A DNA stretch of 64,000 bases from Verrucomicrobiota bacterium (GTDB lineage Bacteria > Verrucomicrobiota > Verrucomicrobiia > Verrucomicrobiales > DEV007), in contig JAGWVU010000025.1 in assembly GCA_018970725.1 (NCBI GenBank), positions 1-64,000 of the forward strand. Direction: 5' to 3'. Made by a program: the position numbers and the translations under genes. Under the pieces are notes generated by a model. The model was not told the origin of the DNA. It saw only the letters and a program-made list of their open reading frames with translations, and made no database searches. This document shows positions 19,301 to 27,425 of the stretch, in pieces. Position 1 is the stretch's first letter. Each line of letters opens with the position of its first letter.

Positions 19301-22300
19301 TGGAACCGGCCGGGTCTCCGGAGACCGGGCGGATGAGGTAGGCCCCGGCGAGCAAGGCATAGCGGGCTGGCAACATGGTGTAGGTGCCGGCTGGCAAGCC
19401 CGCCCCCGAGCCCAGCGTGACTTGATCCCCGACTCTCAGGTTGTTGTTCAGATAGCCCGGCTGACCTTGGAGGCTGGTGGCGGTGCTGCGGTTGTTGAAG
19501 GGGGCGAAGGGGGCGTAGTTGAATCCGTAGCTTGGAATCACGGCGAACGAGGAGGATGAGGCCAGAATGTCTTCGGGGCCTCCGTTGCCCTCGACCCAGC
19601 GGTAGGCGAAAACATCGCCTCCACCCCGCAGGTCGACGGTGGCGCCCGCCTCCGCCGCGATGTTCTGGCCGCCCAGCCGGATGCTCTTCGCGGGAAGACC
19701 GCCCGAGGTGATGTCGTTGCCCGCGGGATCGATCCATGAGAGACCGTCGAAGCTGATCCCGTAGGGGAGCACAAGGGCCTTGCCGGATCTTGGATCCACC
19801 GCCGAAACCGAGGTCACGCTGTTGGCGCCGAGATTGATTTCCGTGGTGAGCGGAGTGGCGATGGCGGGACCGGACACCGGGTTGACGGGGGCGCTGCCGG
19901 TTCCATCCCAGCCCAGGGAAATGGTGCCGAAGGGGGCGCGAAGGGTGCCGCTTTGTGTCACCCGGGCGGATTGAAGGGTGAGGGCGCCGCCGGCGGACCA
20001 GGGGAGCGGGCGGGAGGAACCGCCCGAGACGGTGATGGAGCCTTGCCGGGCCACGCCCCCCGCGGTGTAATTGTAGGCGTAGATGTTGAACTTCCCGGCC
20101 GTCGTCGGGTAGACTTGGCCCGCTTCCAAAACCATGTCACCGGCCATCAGCAGGTTGCCCGCCCCGCGGATATCCCCCCGGGGAGCGGAAAACCGGGCGT
20201 TTCCGATGTTTTGCAGCACAAGGTTTCCGGTCTCGAACAGATCTGTCTCCACCTCCAGACGGCCGGAACCGAAGTTCGGGGCGAGGTAATACTGAGTGAT
20301 CAGCCCGCTGTCGTTCCTCGTGAACGGAATGATCGGGTCGAGCGCGAGGAAGGGCCGCGGAATCGGTTGCCCCAATTTGATGGCCGGGGCTTGCAGGGTC
20401 GCCACTCCCTCGGTGGCAATCACCCCGCCGGAACCAACGCTCAGCTGGCCCGGGACCGCCACGGTGACGTCCCCGAGGAACCGCACGTTCCCATCCAGCG
20501 TCAGCGAGTTGATCCCGCTGCCTCGCAACCGTTCGGCGACGAAGGTCCCCACGCCGGGCAGAGATTGGCCGGATGAATTTAGCAGAGGTTGTCCGATTCC
20601 CCGGCTACCGACGGCATTGGTTAATGAGAAGCCGCTTTGGCTGACTTCGAGATTGATATCTGCAGAGGTGAAGCTGGCGGAGGAGATGAAGCGCGATGAC
20701 GCGACCGTCAGGCTTCCGCCGATGGCCGACCGGCCCCCGCTGCGCGCCACGAGGGTGGAGTCCGCGTAGAGCATCTGTCCTCCTTCCAAAGTGATTCTTC
20801 CGGCGTTTGTGTCCAAACGAACGGCCGTGAATTCCTCCCCCTTGGGACCCGTCAGGGTGCGATTGTTGATGGCGGCATAGCTGTAGGCCAAGTCCTTGAT
20901 CCCGCTGGTGCCGGAGACATCGATGACCGAACCCCGCTCCGCCACAATGTTGCCGCTGACCTTGACGGACCCACCCGGGGTGATGAGATCGGAACGCGCG
21001 CCCCGTTCTCCCGTGAGAGGAACCACCTTGCCGGCCGTCGAAAGTTTGGCCCCGGACCCCAGATAAACCGTGGTCCGGGCTTCCCCCGGGGCGGAACTTG
21101 CCGTCGCCAACGATTTGGCTCCGTTGACCGTGATCGATCCGCCGGGGGCGGCGACCGAGCCGTCGAGGGTGACGGTTTGCCCGTTGAAGGTTACCTGACT
21201 CAGGGCATCGGTCAGGATGTAGGCCCCGCTCCCGAGGTTCACATCACCCCGGACGACGAGACCAAGAACTGGATCCGAAGCCCCTCCGGCGGAAAAGCTG
21301 AGGGCAACCGGCGACCGGATGCCTTCGGATAGAACGTCCCGGCGGACGCGAAACCCCGTGTTTTCACCGGGGCGGTTGGCGACGGCGGTAAGGCTGCCGA
21401 CGATCGGCCGGATGAAGGTTCCCGGAGCGATGTCGATCCCCGGGATGTAGGCCTCGACCCCGCCCGGTCCGTTTGGAATCGGGAGGCGGACGATTCCGGC
21501 GGCCTCAAGATTGAATTCGGAGAATCCGCCCTTGCTGAAAAAGGAGGGGGTCAATTTCAGTACGTCGGGGTGGGCGACCTGACCTCCGATTTGGAAGCCC
21601 GGAGCGCCGAGGGAGAGGGAGCCGCCCTTGGCTCCGGAGAATCCCCGGAGTTCCCCGTTCAAGACGAGCAGGCCTCCCAGAACGGAGTCCACGTTCGTGT
21701 CCGAACCGGCGCTTATGGCGATGGAGCCGCCGTCGCCGAAGGAGAAAAGGCGATTTTCGTATTTCACGCCGCCGGAGGCGTCCAGCACGGAACCACGGTT
21801 GAGGGAAACATTGTATCCTTTCAGGGTCAGGGAGCCGCCCCCGAGAACGGAGGGGAGCAACGCGGAGGCCCCCCGGGAAAGGTCGACGAGAAGGCCGGCG
21901 ACGCTCAGGGTGGAGGAGGAACCGATGGTCAGGTTGCCCCGGCCCGGCAGGGCCACCGGGCTTCCGGCCGGGTTTTCGTTTTGCAGGTTGATGGCGTCCA
22001 GTGTCTGGTTGTTTGCGGTCAGCAAGATCTTCCCGCCCGGCGACAGGATATCCCCGGCGATGCTGAGGTTGGAACCGTTGAGCTCGATTTTTCCGAGCGG
22101 CACCGTTTCGAGTTTCACCGCGGAGGGCACGGAGATGTTCCCATCCGGGTTGTTGACTTTGAGCAATCCGAATCCGGAGCGATCCGGATTGAGGAGGGAG
22201 GGGGAAAGGGCCACGGTATCCCGCCGTTCGGTAGGGAGCGGGAGGGGATCCCCGGAAATGTCGACCGAGAAATTCCCTACCCGGGGCAGGGAAACTCCGG

Positions 22301-24743
22301 AGAAAATGACGGACGGGGGCGTGGGAGAGTAAGCGGGGGTGGTGGGGTATTTGGTGTCGTCCGCGAGGAAGGAGACTTGTAAGGAGCTGAGGGGAGCGGG
22401 TTGGTCGAGTTGATGCTGGCCGTTCAGGGTGCGCCCGACGATTTGACCGTCGAGAGCCATGGAAGCGGCGTTGAGAACAAGTTTTCCGCCCGTGGCCCCG
22501 ATGAAGTATCCCAGTTCCGTGCGTTCCCCTGACATCGCGAGGGGTTGGGCGAAGGTCCGGGTGACACCCCATTTCGTGCTGCTGGAGGTCGAGGTTCCGT
22601 CGTAGACACCGGTGTAGACGCGGTCCGGGGTGGCGTCCTTGATATCGATGATGAGACCGTTCGAGATCAGGCGGGTGGTTTGCACGGTGCCCCCTTCGAT
22701 ATAGCTGAAGCCCCCGGAGACGTCGACCTTGGAGGTGGGTTGCATCACCAGGGAGCCGCCCGAGATCAGGCTGACCGATCCGCCGCCGGCTGTGAGTTCG
22801 GCGACGTCCCGCTGGAGGAGGTTCACATATCCGGAGACGTTGCCGAGCGGCGTTCCGACCCAGGAATATCCGTTGTAGGTGCCCTGTTGCCGGGCATCCA
22901 CGGTGATCGGGACGCCCCGGAGCACGCCATCCCGCTGCACCGGGGAACGGGCGAACTCGGCACCGCGGAGTTCAAGGTTGAGCAGCCCGCGTGCGATCGG
23001 GATGGAAGCGGAGACGCTGCCGGAGGCGTCGATGGTGACTTCCCCGTCCAGATAGACCTGCCCGCCGGAGCGGACAAACGTTGCCACGGGGACGGAACCG
23101 CTGATCAAATTGAAACGTCCGGCGCGGACGGTGATGTCGCCGCTGTTGGCCTGAAGCGTCGAGCCGCTCTGGAAAAATACCGTTTTGCCTGTGACGTTGA
23201 CCGCGGAATTGAGGGCCAACCGGGTGCCGATGACGGTTTCGGCGCTTTCGGTTTCCGGCCGAATCCGGGTGACGCTTCCGGGGCCGAACTCGACCGAGCC
23301 CGTGGTGATCGGAAGGAAAGGCCTTCCGGTGGACTGATTGGTCGGGTTGTAGCCGGAGTTCGGGATCGATTCGTAGATGGCCTCGATGTCGATGCGACCG
23401 TTGTAAGATACCGAGGTTGAGCTGTCGATCACCCCGTTCTGCCGGACGGCGCGTCCCGCCAGCGTCACGTTGCCGCGCATGGATTCCACGATCCCGTTCA
23501 CTGTGACGGTTCCCGCAGAAACGGGATCGCCGGCAGCGGCGACCGCGCCGACGAAGACATCGAGTCCGCGGAGGCTGGCATCCGAGGAGGCATGGCCATC
23601 GATCCCCACCTGCAGCCCGGCCGCGAGGATGGTTTGGCCATCCGGCGTGCTGATGGTCCCGCCGTTGGTCACGTTGGCCCCGACCAGCATGATACGCCCC
23701 CCGGCTTTGGCGGAGTCGGTCGGGCTGGAAAGAACGGCTCCGGGCTGAACGGTGACATCGCCGTAACGGCCTGAGGCGACGAACGGTTTTCCCGGAGTGA
23801 AGGGAGGCGTTCCCGACTTGCCTTGCGGGATATCGATCCCGCTGAAGAGGAACTGCGCGTCCGGGTTGTTCAGCAGCCCCCGTTGGATCAGGTTGGTGTT
23901 GATCGGAATCGAGGTGGCCACGAAGGTGGGCATCCGGACCTGGCTGTTGGGGCCGAAGATGATGCCGTTCCGGTTGATCACGTAGACCTGGCCATCGGCC
24001 TTGATGGAGCCCAAAATCTGGCTCGGCACGCCGGTCGGATCCGTGATCTGGTTGAACGCGACCCATTTCTTGGTGTTTGCCCCGCCGGCGGTCTGGTCAT
24101 AGGTCAGGGTGGTTTTGCGGCCCACGTGGAAGGTCTTCCAACTGAGCAAGGCGGTCTGGGCGGTCTGCCGGATCCGGACGTTGCTGGCGTCCCCGGGTTG
24201 ATGCCCGACCGGTTGGCCCGTGGGCAGGTCGGCTCCCGTCCACGGGGCGGTTCCCGCCGATACGCCGGGGTCGACCTCCAAGCCTCCCGGGTGCAATCCA
24301 TTGGCCACGTCCGGAAGAGGGACGTTTCCGGGAAGGTTCGGGTTGATCCCCAGGGAATCCCGCCCGGCGGTGGTTGCCGCCGCACGGGCTGCTTCCTGAA
24401 AACGTTGGGCTTCCTGAATGGTCCGGGTGGTTCGGGCCAAAGTATCCCGCGCATTGGCACGGGCTGCCGCTGCCGCCGCGTTGATGTTCTGGTTCTGGCT
24501 GGCGGCTCGTTGCGCCTGATCTCCCGCCGGCACCCCACCGCGGAGGATGTCCCCGGCCCGCGCCCCGGAGAGCGGGAGCAATGCGAGCAAGGCAACCATG
24601 GAAAAGCCCCTTCCGACGAGCATCGGAAGCGTTCTGCTGTCGACGCGATCCTCACCGCGGATGGCCTGTTGATCGCCCGGGCATCGGGGCGCTAACCGCG
24701 CGATCTCACGGCGCTTTTTAACGGGCTTGAAGGTGCAAGACAT
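13323..24743 (-). CDS. Giant filamentous-haemagglutinin-like exoprotein with DUF3739 C-terminus
   Basis: The 3,806-residue product takes up about 18% of the window. After a signal region (PMLVGRGFSMVALLALLPLS, then GARAGD) and an Ala/Gln/Arg-rich coil comes the TPS-type carbohydrate-dependent haemagglutination domain (~185-310; e.g. TALLSWKTFHVG, GQVYVINRNGIIFGPNSQV). Some 2,500 residues of Gly/Ser/Asn-rich beta-helix repeats follow. The C-terminal part matches the DUF3739 family (VDLIAPSGIIDAGDAGIRV, NASNISVGGSSTGAP, SVEVLGYGGG). It is expected to be secreted by a TpsB transporter and to form a fibrous surface adhesin or matrix protein. No TpsB gene is in the window. The ATG at 24743 gives a 63-residue leader; ATG 24623 gives an ordinary signal peptide and is a good alternative. 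Confidence 0.9.
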   Translation of the reverse strand: MSCTFKPVKKRREIARLAPRCPGDQQAIRGEDRVDSRTLPMLVGRGFSMVALLALLPLSGARAGDILRGGVPAGDQAQRAASQNQNINAAAAAARANARDTLARTTRTIQEAQRFQEAARAAATTAGRDSLGINPNLPGNVPLPDVANGLHPGGLEVDPGVSAGTAPWTGADLPTGQPVGHQPGDASNVRIRQTAQTALLSWKTFHVGRKTTLTYDQTAGGANTKKWVAFNQITDPTGVPSQILGSIKADGQVYVINRNGIIFGPNSQVRMPTFVATSIPINTNLIQRGLLNNPDAQFLFSGIDIPQGKSGTPPFTPGKPFVASGRYGDVTVQPGAVLSSPTDSAKAGGRIMLVGANVTNGGTISTPDGQTILAAGLQVGIDGHASSDASLRGLDVFVGAVAAAGDPVSAGTVTVNGIVESMRGNVTLAGRAVRQNGVIDSSTSVSYNGRIDIEAIYESIPNSGYNPTNQSTGRPFLPITTGSVEFGPGSVTRIRPETESAETVIGTRLALNSAVNVTGKTVFFQSGSTLQANSGDITVRAGRFNLISGSVPVATFVRSGGQVYLDGEVTIDASGSVSASIPIARGLLNLELRGAEFARSPVQRDGVLRGVPITVDARQQGTYNGYSWVGTPLGNVSGYVNLLQRDVAELTAGGGSVSLISGGSLVMQPTSKVDVSGGFSYIEGGTVQTTRLISNGLIIDIKDATPDRVYTGVYDGTSTSSSTKWGVTRTFAQPLAMSGERTELGYFIGATGGKLVLNAASMALDGQIVGRTLNGQHQLDQPAPLSSLQVSFLADDTKYPTTPAYSPTPPSVIFSGVSLPRVGNFSVDISGDPLPLPTERRDTVALSPSLLNPDRSGFGLLKVNNPDGNISVPSAVKLETVPLGKIELNGSNLSIAGDILSPGGKILLTANNQTLDAINLQNENPAGSPVALPGRGNLTIGSSSTLSVAGLLVDLSRGASALLPSVLGGGSLTLKGYNVSLNRGSVLDASGGVKYENRLFSFGDGGSIAISAGSDTNVDSVLGGLLVLNGELRGFSGAKGGSLSLGAPGFQIGGQVAHPDVLKLTPSFFSKGGFSEFNLEAAGIVRLPIPNGPGGVEAYIPGIDIAPGTFIRPIVGSLTAVANRPGENTGFRVRRDVLSEGIRSPVALSFSAGGASDPVLGLVVRGDVNLGSGAYILTDALSQVTFNGQTVTLDGSVAAPGGSITVNGAKSLATASSAPGEARTTVYLGSGAKLSTAGKVVPLTGERGARSDLITPGGSVKVSGNIVAERGSVIDVSGTSGIKDLAYSYAAINNRTLTGPKGEEFTAVRLDTNAGRITLEGGQMLYADSTLVARSGGRSAIGGSLTVASSRFISSASFTSADINLEVSQSGFSLTNAVGSRGIGQPLLNSSGQSLPGVGTFVAERLRGSGINSLTLDGNVRFLGDVTVAVPGQLSVGSGGVIATEGVATLQAPAIKLGQPIPRPFLALDPIIPFTRNDSGLITQYYLAPNFGSGRLEVETDLFETGNLVLQNIGNARFSAPRGDIRGAGNLLMAGDMVLEAGQVYPTTAGKFNIYAYNYTAGGVARQGSITVSGGSSRPLPWSAGGALTLQSARVTQSGTLRAPFGTISLGWDGTGSAPVNPVSGPAIATPLTTEINLGANSVTSVSAVDPRSGKALVLPYGISFDGLSWIDPAGNDITSGGLPAKSIRLGGQNIAAEAGATVDLRGGGDVFAYRWVEGNGGPEDILASSSSFAVIPSYGFNYAPFAPFNNRSTATSLQGQPGYLNNNLRVGDQVTLGSGAGLPAGTYTMLPARYALLAGAYLIRPVSGDPAGSNLLPEGAALVNGYRANNLAPGRSGVTSMERFEVSPRDVVTRRAEYQLAPANSFLRQAALARDLPAPRLPIDAGYLAFSSTASLQLRGDILGGSPAGGRGSVVDISSPIDILINADGSGGSPGTLALSSRLLSQIRAESLLIGGARSASGSSAPASVTTNRITLDNAGAPLTGSDIILAARQSIALAANSEIRGTGSASQDAFLIGNNASPGSGDGAAVRVSGASSAPVIRSGLTNSLLPSITVGNDVALTGESLTLDSTGAFGLAPSATLTASNIALSGGLISLQLAGSASIPANDFLSLTRNTLDALQSEATSISLLSYTSIDLYGAGTFGGASLDSLSLQANAIRGFDTGAAEVRFQADRIALGNASGRRTSAVSASPLAGSLVLDAAEIALQADSYRVERFQNVQLAASSLILSSGVGSFSVPGRLELATPLLTSAGAASTDILADGMLELISSTAPTSGATASGGLGAKLNLTGQSVSLDGNISLPSGSLSVLARTGDATLGLSKAAAINLTGRALTFLDETRYTNAGSVGITADLGSVSLGSLSTIDLSATGSGDAGSLSVRTVNGSFDLNGTILGSAAAGRNTGSFRLDAARVSGNDLTTVDALLNAGSFTQFRDYRIRTGNLAIGGTATSKTYRVAVDDGNLTISGTINASGRTGGTIDLAARGSLLLQAGAALDASAEVFDAAGKGGAVSLAAGTSRSGSISPSAQLNLAGGTIDLGVDEKSSSSAASGKFSGTLNLRAPQDEATHTTIQMGAIGTSIQNAASIMVEAYRLYNQSSGLLDNALRDQIRTDATALFGNAGSATPAYNAMRSKIDPSGTLDLILVPGAEIINPSGSLTMGSSSSATSADWNLSGFRFGPQSAPGVLTIRAAQSLVLFNALSDGFTVNTSGTAPQNTLWLAPPSAANPNLPANRQSWSYRLSAGSDLASANYRSVLPGTGTGAIGSDQGFLDLGKNAGAATATGGTNALTSSLATTYFQVIRTGSGDIDINVARSVRLLNPLASIYTAGTQVASPTSVAAANDFVTPILNSNLNQGALGRLQQAYGAYYTMAGGNLSISAGDNLERKTRNNSGLIDDSSRQLPNNWLYRRGFVGDDGNYARLTLGSLNDQAASTTWWVDFSNFFQTSGALGGGNVTLTAGGSIRNFDAVIPTNARAAQGSAAAGTLQELGGGDLVVRAGGNLDGGIYYLERGKGTLSAGSQITTNKTRSPSPGILQSLNDPDSATLDPATWLPTTLFVGKSAFDVTAAGDILMGPMANPFLLPQGQNNGFWYKNYFSTFTPESNVRITSLGGSVTLRNEVTTSDRTSPADILQTWMERQSIPASTGAAFRQPWLRLAEDNVQPFAAVAGLRPPKLEVTSLAGNVNVVGSFSLFPSATGQLEMIAGGGSVNGFQPSGRSNFIAPGQVTQTWRSATINVSDASPATFRTPQTPLAYVSIVGTSRPSDSSITRSGFLTDFDAALTDSGSITGVFGVTQTKLALHASGPLHAGDADPLRIYALKGNLTGFNLFSPKFSRLHASNDVTDISFYLQNARDNDITIVSSGRDILPYNAASPLRKASLAPGNLPALNSGPLAGDIHIGGPGTLQILAGRNLDLGTGPTNTDGTGSGIVTLGNIRNPGLSFAGADLFAGAGLGPATSLFNSSLAIQDFIDTFLSGKAPVPGIPSGAAYLKELGITNFPALDQEQQAKVALEVFYLVLRDAGRAYNDPDSPGFGNYKGGFAAIDSLFGSAGTSGSISAQTRNIRTRTGGDIALFAPNGGLTLSNTLLADAAVPPGIVTEAGGKVSIFANQSVDIGVGRIFTLRGGDLLIWSSEGDIAAGAASKTVASAPPTRVVIDPQSAAVETDLAGLSTGGGIGVLAAVANVKPGNVDLIAPSGIIDAGDAGIRVTGNINLAATAVVNASNISVGGSSTGAPTAPAVAAPNIGGMTGAAGASAANSNAASAATEAASKKSAAPTEVTEVPSLISVEVLGYGGGSAEDPEEEKRRG

Positions 24744-24977
24744 AATGAGAACGGCGGGTAGTTGGCTGGCGACCCTATCTGCAAAGCTTCGGCAATCAAG
24801 TTACGGTTCCCATCCTGACCGCAAAGTTTGTGAGAGTTTTGTTGCAGAATTTCACTTGCGCATCAGGTCGAAATTGAAGGATCGACAAACCACGGCGGCT
24901 TCCTTCCAAAACCCGCCGGCTCATGCGATCGATGCGTTGACCCCCCGCCAAGAAACAGTCTTAATTCTAAAAAAATC

Positions 24978-25664
24978 ATGCGCTACCCTCCCTTAACCTC
25001 CGTTGTTTTGAGCCTTTGTCTCGCCGGTGCCAGTTGTGACCGACAAACGGCACCCTCCCCGGGCGGGGCGGGAACCCCGTCGGCTCCTGCCGAACCGACA
25101 AAGTCAGTGCCCAAGGCCGGACTGACCAGTGCCTTGGGATCTGCCAAGACCGCTCCGGAGGCTCCCGCGGCGAATCCTGCCACGCCGGCTCCGCCGAAGG
25201 AGCCCTCCCCCGAGGAGGTGGCCAAGACGGTGGCGGCTTTGCAAAAGATTGATTCGGTGCTGCGCGACTCAAACCTGCCCCCGGCCAAGGCAGGCTTGCA
25301 ATTGGCGGAGATGGCTTCCGATTCCTCGGTGCCGCTGCAGAACCGCACCGAGGCGCTGCAACACGCGGTGAATCTTTTGCCGGACGACGGTTTCGGGGCG
25401 TTGCACGGTTTGCTTTCCGCGCCGGATGCCCCGGTCTCGCTTCAGGACATGGTTTTCAATGAGGTGCACAACCGGCCCGTGACCACTCAACTGCCGGTGG
25501 CCTTGCTGCTGCTCAAGAGTCAGGATCCGGATGTTTCCAGCCGTGCCCGCAACCTGCTGAGGTTTCATCTTGACCGGGATTATGGGGATGATCTGGGTGC
25601 TTGGGTCAAGCCGACCGAGGAGGCCCTCGCCAAGGCCAAGGGCGTTCCGGCTCCGGCCCCTTGA
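24978..25664 (+). CDS. Lipoprotein, hypothetical
   Basis: The 228-residue product has a lipoprotein signal (TSVVLSLCLAGASC, Cys at 20). A Pro/Ala/Ser/Lys-rich linker follows to ~75. A helical domain (~78-215) has a pattern of short helices (VAALQKIDSVLRDSNLP, RTEALQHAVNLLPDDGF, LPVALLLLKSQDPDVSSRAR) resembling HEAT/ARM-like repeats. It is probably a periplasmic-face lipoprotein of unknown role. It is transcribed divergently from the giant exoprotein gene, with a 234-bp shared, AT-richer spacer, so the two may be co-regulated. I recognise no named family. Confidence 0.7.
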   Translation: MRYPPLTSVVLSLCLAGASCDRQTAPSPGGAGTPSAPAEPTKSVPKAGLTSALGSAKTAPEAPAANPATPAPPKEPSPEEVAKTVAALQKIDSVLRDSNLPPAKAGLQLAEMASDSSVPLQNRTEALQHAVNLLPDDGFGALHGLLSAPDAPVSLQDMVFNEVHNRPVTTQLPVALLLLKSQDPDVSSRARNLLRFHLDRDYGDDLGAWVKPTEEALAKAKGVPAPAP

Positions 25665-25816
25665 GCCGGGGGCTTGGTGTCAGGGACGATGGGCCCCCCC
25701 GGGAAAACCCGGATGCCGGTCCACGCCAACCCCGGGATTGCGGCTCCATGGAGCGAGGGCTAGGATGGATTGTGGTTTTGAGGACGTTGGCCGGTAGCCA
25801 GCGGAGCGAAGGACAA

Positions 25817-25879
25817 ACCGTCGGAGTGCATGACGGTAGGCCTCACCGTCGAAGCTTGTGTGGGCGGAAGACGGTGAGG
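25817..25879. repeat. Four-segment inverted-repeat cluster between convergent genes
   Basis: ACCGTC at 25817 and 25845 alternates with GACGGT at 25832 and 25870. Segments 1-2 and 3-4 can form two hairpins (the second with a 10-bp stem, CCTCACCGTC/GACGGTGAGG, 19-base loop), or segments 2-3 can pair instead (7-base loop). No T-run follows. It lies in the 249-bp space between the ends of the lipoprotein and sulfatase genes and may be a REP-like element or a bidirectional terminator. Confidence 0.5.
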
Positions 25880-25913
25880 TCTCTCCTCCGGCGGGACCTT
25901 CACCAACCCTTCC

Positions 25914-27425
25914 TCACGGGTCCAGTGCCGGGAAGGGAAAGCGTTGGGAAGGTTGATGTTCGGCTTGCATCAGGGTGAGGAGGTGGGCGACGAGGTCCGG
26001 ATTTTGCTCGGCCAGGTTGTGCTGTTCCCCGGGATCGGCGGATAAATCGAACAATTCCAAGGTCGGCTGTCGCCCTGCGGCGAGCGTTTTCCGATTCGGC
26101 ATCAATCCGGTGCGGATCAGTTTCCACTGGCCCTCCCGGATGCACTGCTGGCCGCCATAGGCCGGAAATTCGCGGTAGAGGAAGGGGCGTTCCGGCTGCG
26201 GTTGGCCCAGCAGGGTCGGAGCGAAACTGATTCCGTCGATTTCTTTGGGGATAAGGTTTTCCAGACCGGCCAATTCGAGGAGGGTGTGCAGCCAATCCTC
26301 GAATCCGGTGGTCCGGTGGCTAGTGGTGCCGGCGGGAATCCGGCCTTTCCAGCGCACCAGACCCGGCACGCGGAACCCGCCTTCATACAAGGTGCCTTTC
26401 CCGTTGCGCAGACCGCCGCTGGAATGAAAAAACCGGGCATCGGTCCCGGCGAGTCCCTCGTGCTCGCCATGGAGCGGTCCGTTGTCTGACGAGAAGACGA
26501 AGATGGTTCGTTCCTCCAGACCGAGTTCCGCCACCAGGTCGAGCATGCGCCCGATCTCCCGGTCCATCCGGCTGATCATGGCGGCGTAAGCGGCGCGGGG
26601 CGCGAAGTGCGGGAGATAGCCTTTGCCCCCGGGGTAAGGCGGATCTTCCCAGATTCCAAGATACTCCTGCAACGAATCGTCGGGCACTTGGAGCGCCAGG
26701 TGGGGCACGGTGGTGGGGAAATAGCAGAAAAAGGGGCGGTCGCGGTGCTGCCGGATGAATTTGCGGGCCTCCCCGGCAATGAGGTCGGCCGAGTATTGGG
26801 TGCCTTGGAAGCGTTTGTAGGAACGCGGATCCCCCGGGTCTTCCTCCGGCTTGAACGTGTCGTGCGCGGAGAACGCGGGGTTCGCCAACGGGAAAATCCG
26901 GTCGTCGTCCCAAAGGGAGACGGGGTAGAAATTGTGGGCCGCGGACTGGGAATTGTAGCCGAACCAACGGTTGAATCCCTGTTGCAAAGGCGCTCCGGAG
27001 GTCCCGGGACCGCCGAGCCCCCATTTGCCGAAGCCTCCGGTCACGTAACCGGCGCCCTGAAGGAGGCGGGGCAGGGTGACCGTGTCCGCCGGAATCGGTT
27101 CCTGACCCTCCGGCTTGTGTTCCCGGTTGTTGCGAATCCACGCATGGCCGGGATGCAAACCGGTGAAGAGAACGCACCGGGACGGCGCGCAAACCGCGTT
27201 GCCGGAGTAGTGCGCCGTGAAACGCAAGCCCTCCGCCGCGAGGCGGTCGATGTTTGGCGTGCGGATCTTGGTTTGGCCGTAGCAACCGGGATCTCCGTAA
27301 CCGAGGTCGTCCGCTAGAATGAAGATGATGTTGGGGCGGAGATCCGCCGCCGGCAGCCGGGCCGCTCCCTGTCCAAACGCCAACGCCAGCGCGAGGTGGA
27401 TGGAAAGGCGTCTCATCCGCTTCAC
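25914..27425 (-). CDS. Exported sulfatase (arylsulfatase type, S1 family)
   Basis: The 503-residue protein has a signal peptide (IHLALALAFGQGAARLPAAD). The alkaline-phosphatase-like fold then begins with PNIIFILADDLGYGDPGCYG, where DD are metal ligands. The formylglycine motif is C79-A-P-S-R, giving the sulfatase catalytic residue after maturation. GKWGLGG, SSDNGPLHGEHEG (metal-site DN) and EGGFRVPGLVRWKG complete the family pattern. It removes sulfate esters from a glycan or other substrate outside the cytoplasm. Its start overlaps the RidA-like gene by 4 bp (ATGA), so the two are co-translated. It needs a formylglycine-generating enzyme encoded elsewhere. Confidence 0.93.
   Translation of the reverse strand: MKRMRRLSIHLALALAFGQGAARLPAADLRPNIIFILADDLGYGDPGCYGQTKIRTPNIDRLAAEGLRFTAHYSGNAVCAPSRCVLFTGLHPGHAWIRNNREHKPEGQEPIPADTVTLPRLLQGAGYVTGGFGKWGLGGPGTSGAPLQQGFNRWFGYNSQSAAHNFYPVSLWDDDRIFPLANPAFSAHDTFKPEEDPGDPRSYKRFQGTQYSADLIAGEARKFIRQHRDRPFFCYFPTTVPHLALQVPDDSLQEYLGIWEDPPYPGGKGYLPHFAPRAAYAAMISRMDREIGRMLDLVAELGLEERTIFVFSSDNGPLHGEHEGLAGTDARFFHSSGGLRNGKGTLYEGGFRVPGLVRWKGRIPAGTTSHRTTGFEDWLHTLLELAGLENLIPKEIDGISFAPTLLGQPQPERPFLYREFPAYGGQQCIREGQWKLIRTGLMPNRKTLAAGRQPTLELFDLSADPGEQHNLAEQNPDLVAHLLTLMQAEHQPSQRFPFPALDP

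Noticed and set aside
24623-24743. Extended signal peptide region (ESPR) for the giant exoprotein
   Set aside because: The 63-residue leader has the length but not the sequence pattern of ESPRs; a later ATG gives a normal signal peptide, so I do not claim one.
24727-24996. Short frame in the spacer between the giant exoprotein and the lipoprotein
   Set aside because: No signal, no family match, overlaps both start regions; the spacer is better explained as divergent promoters.
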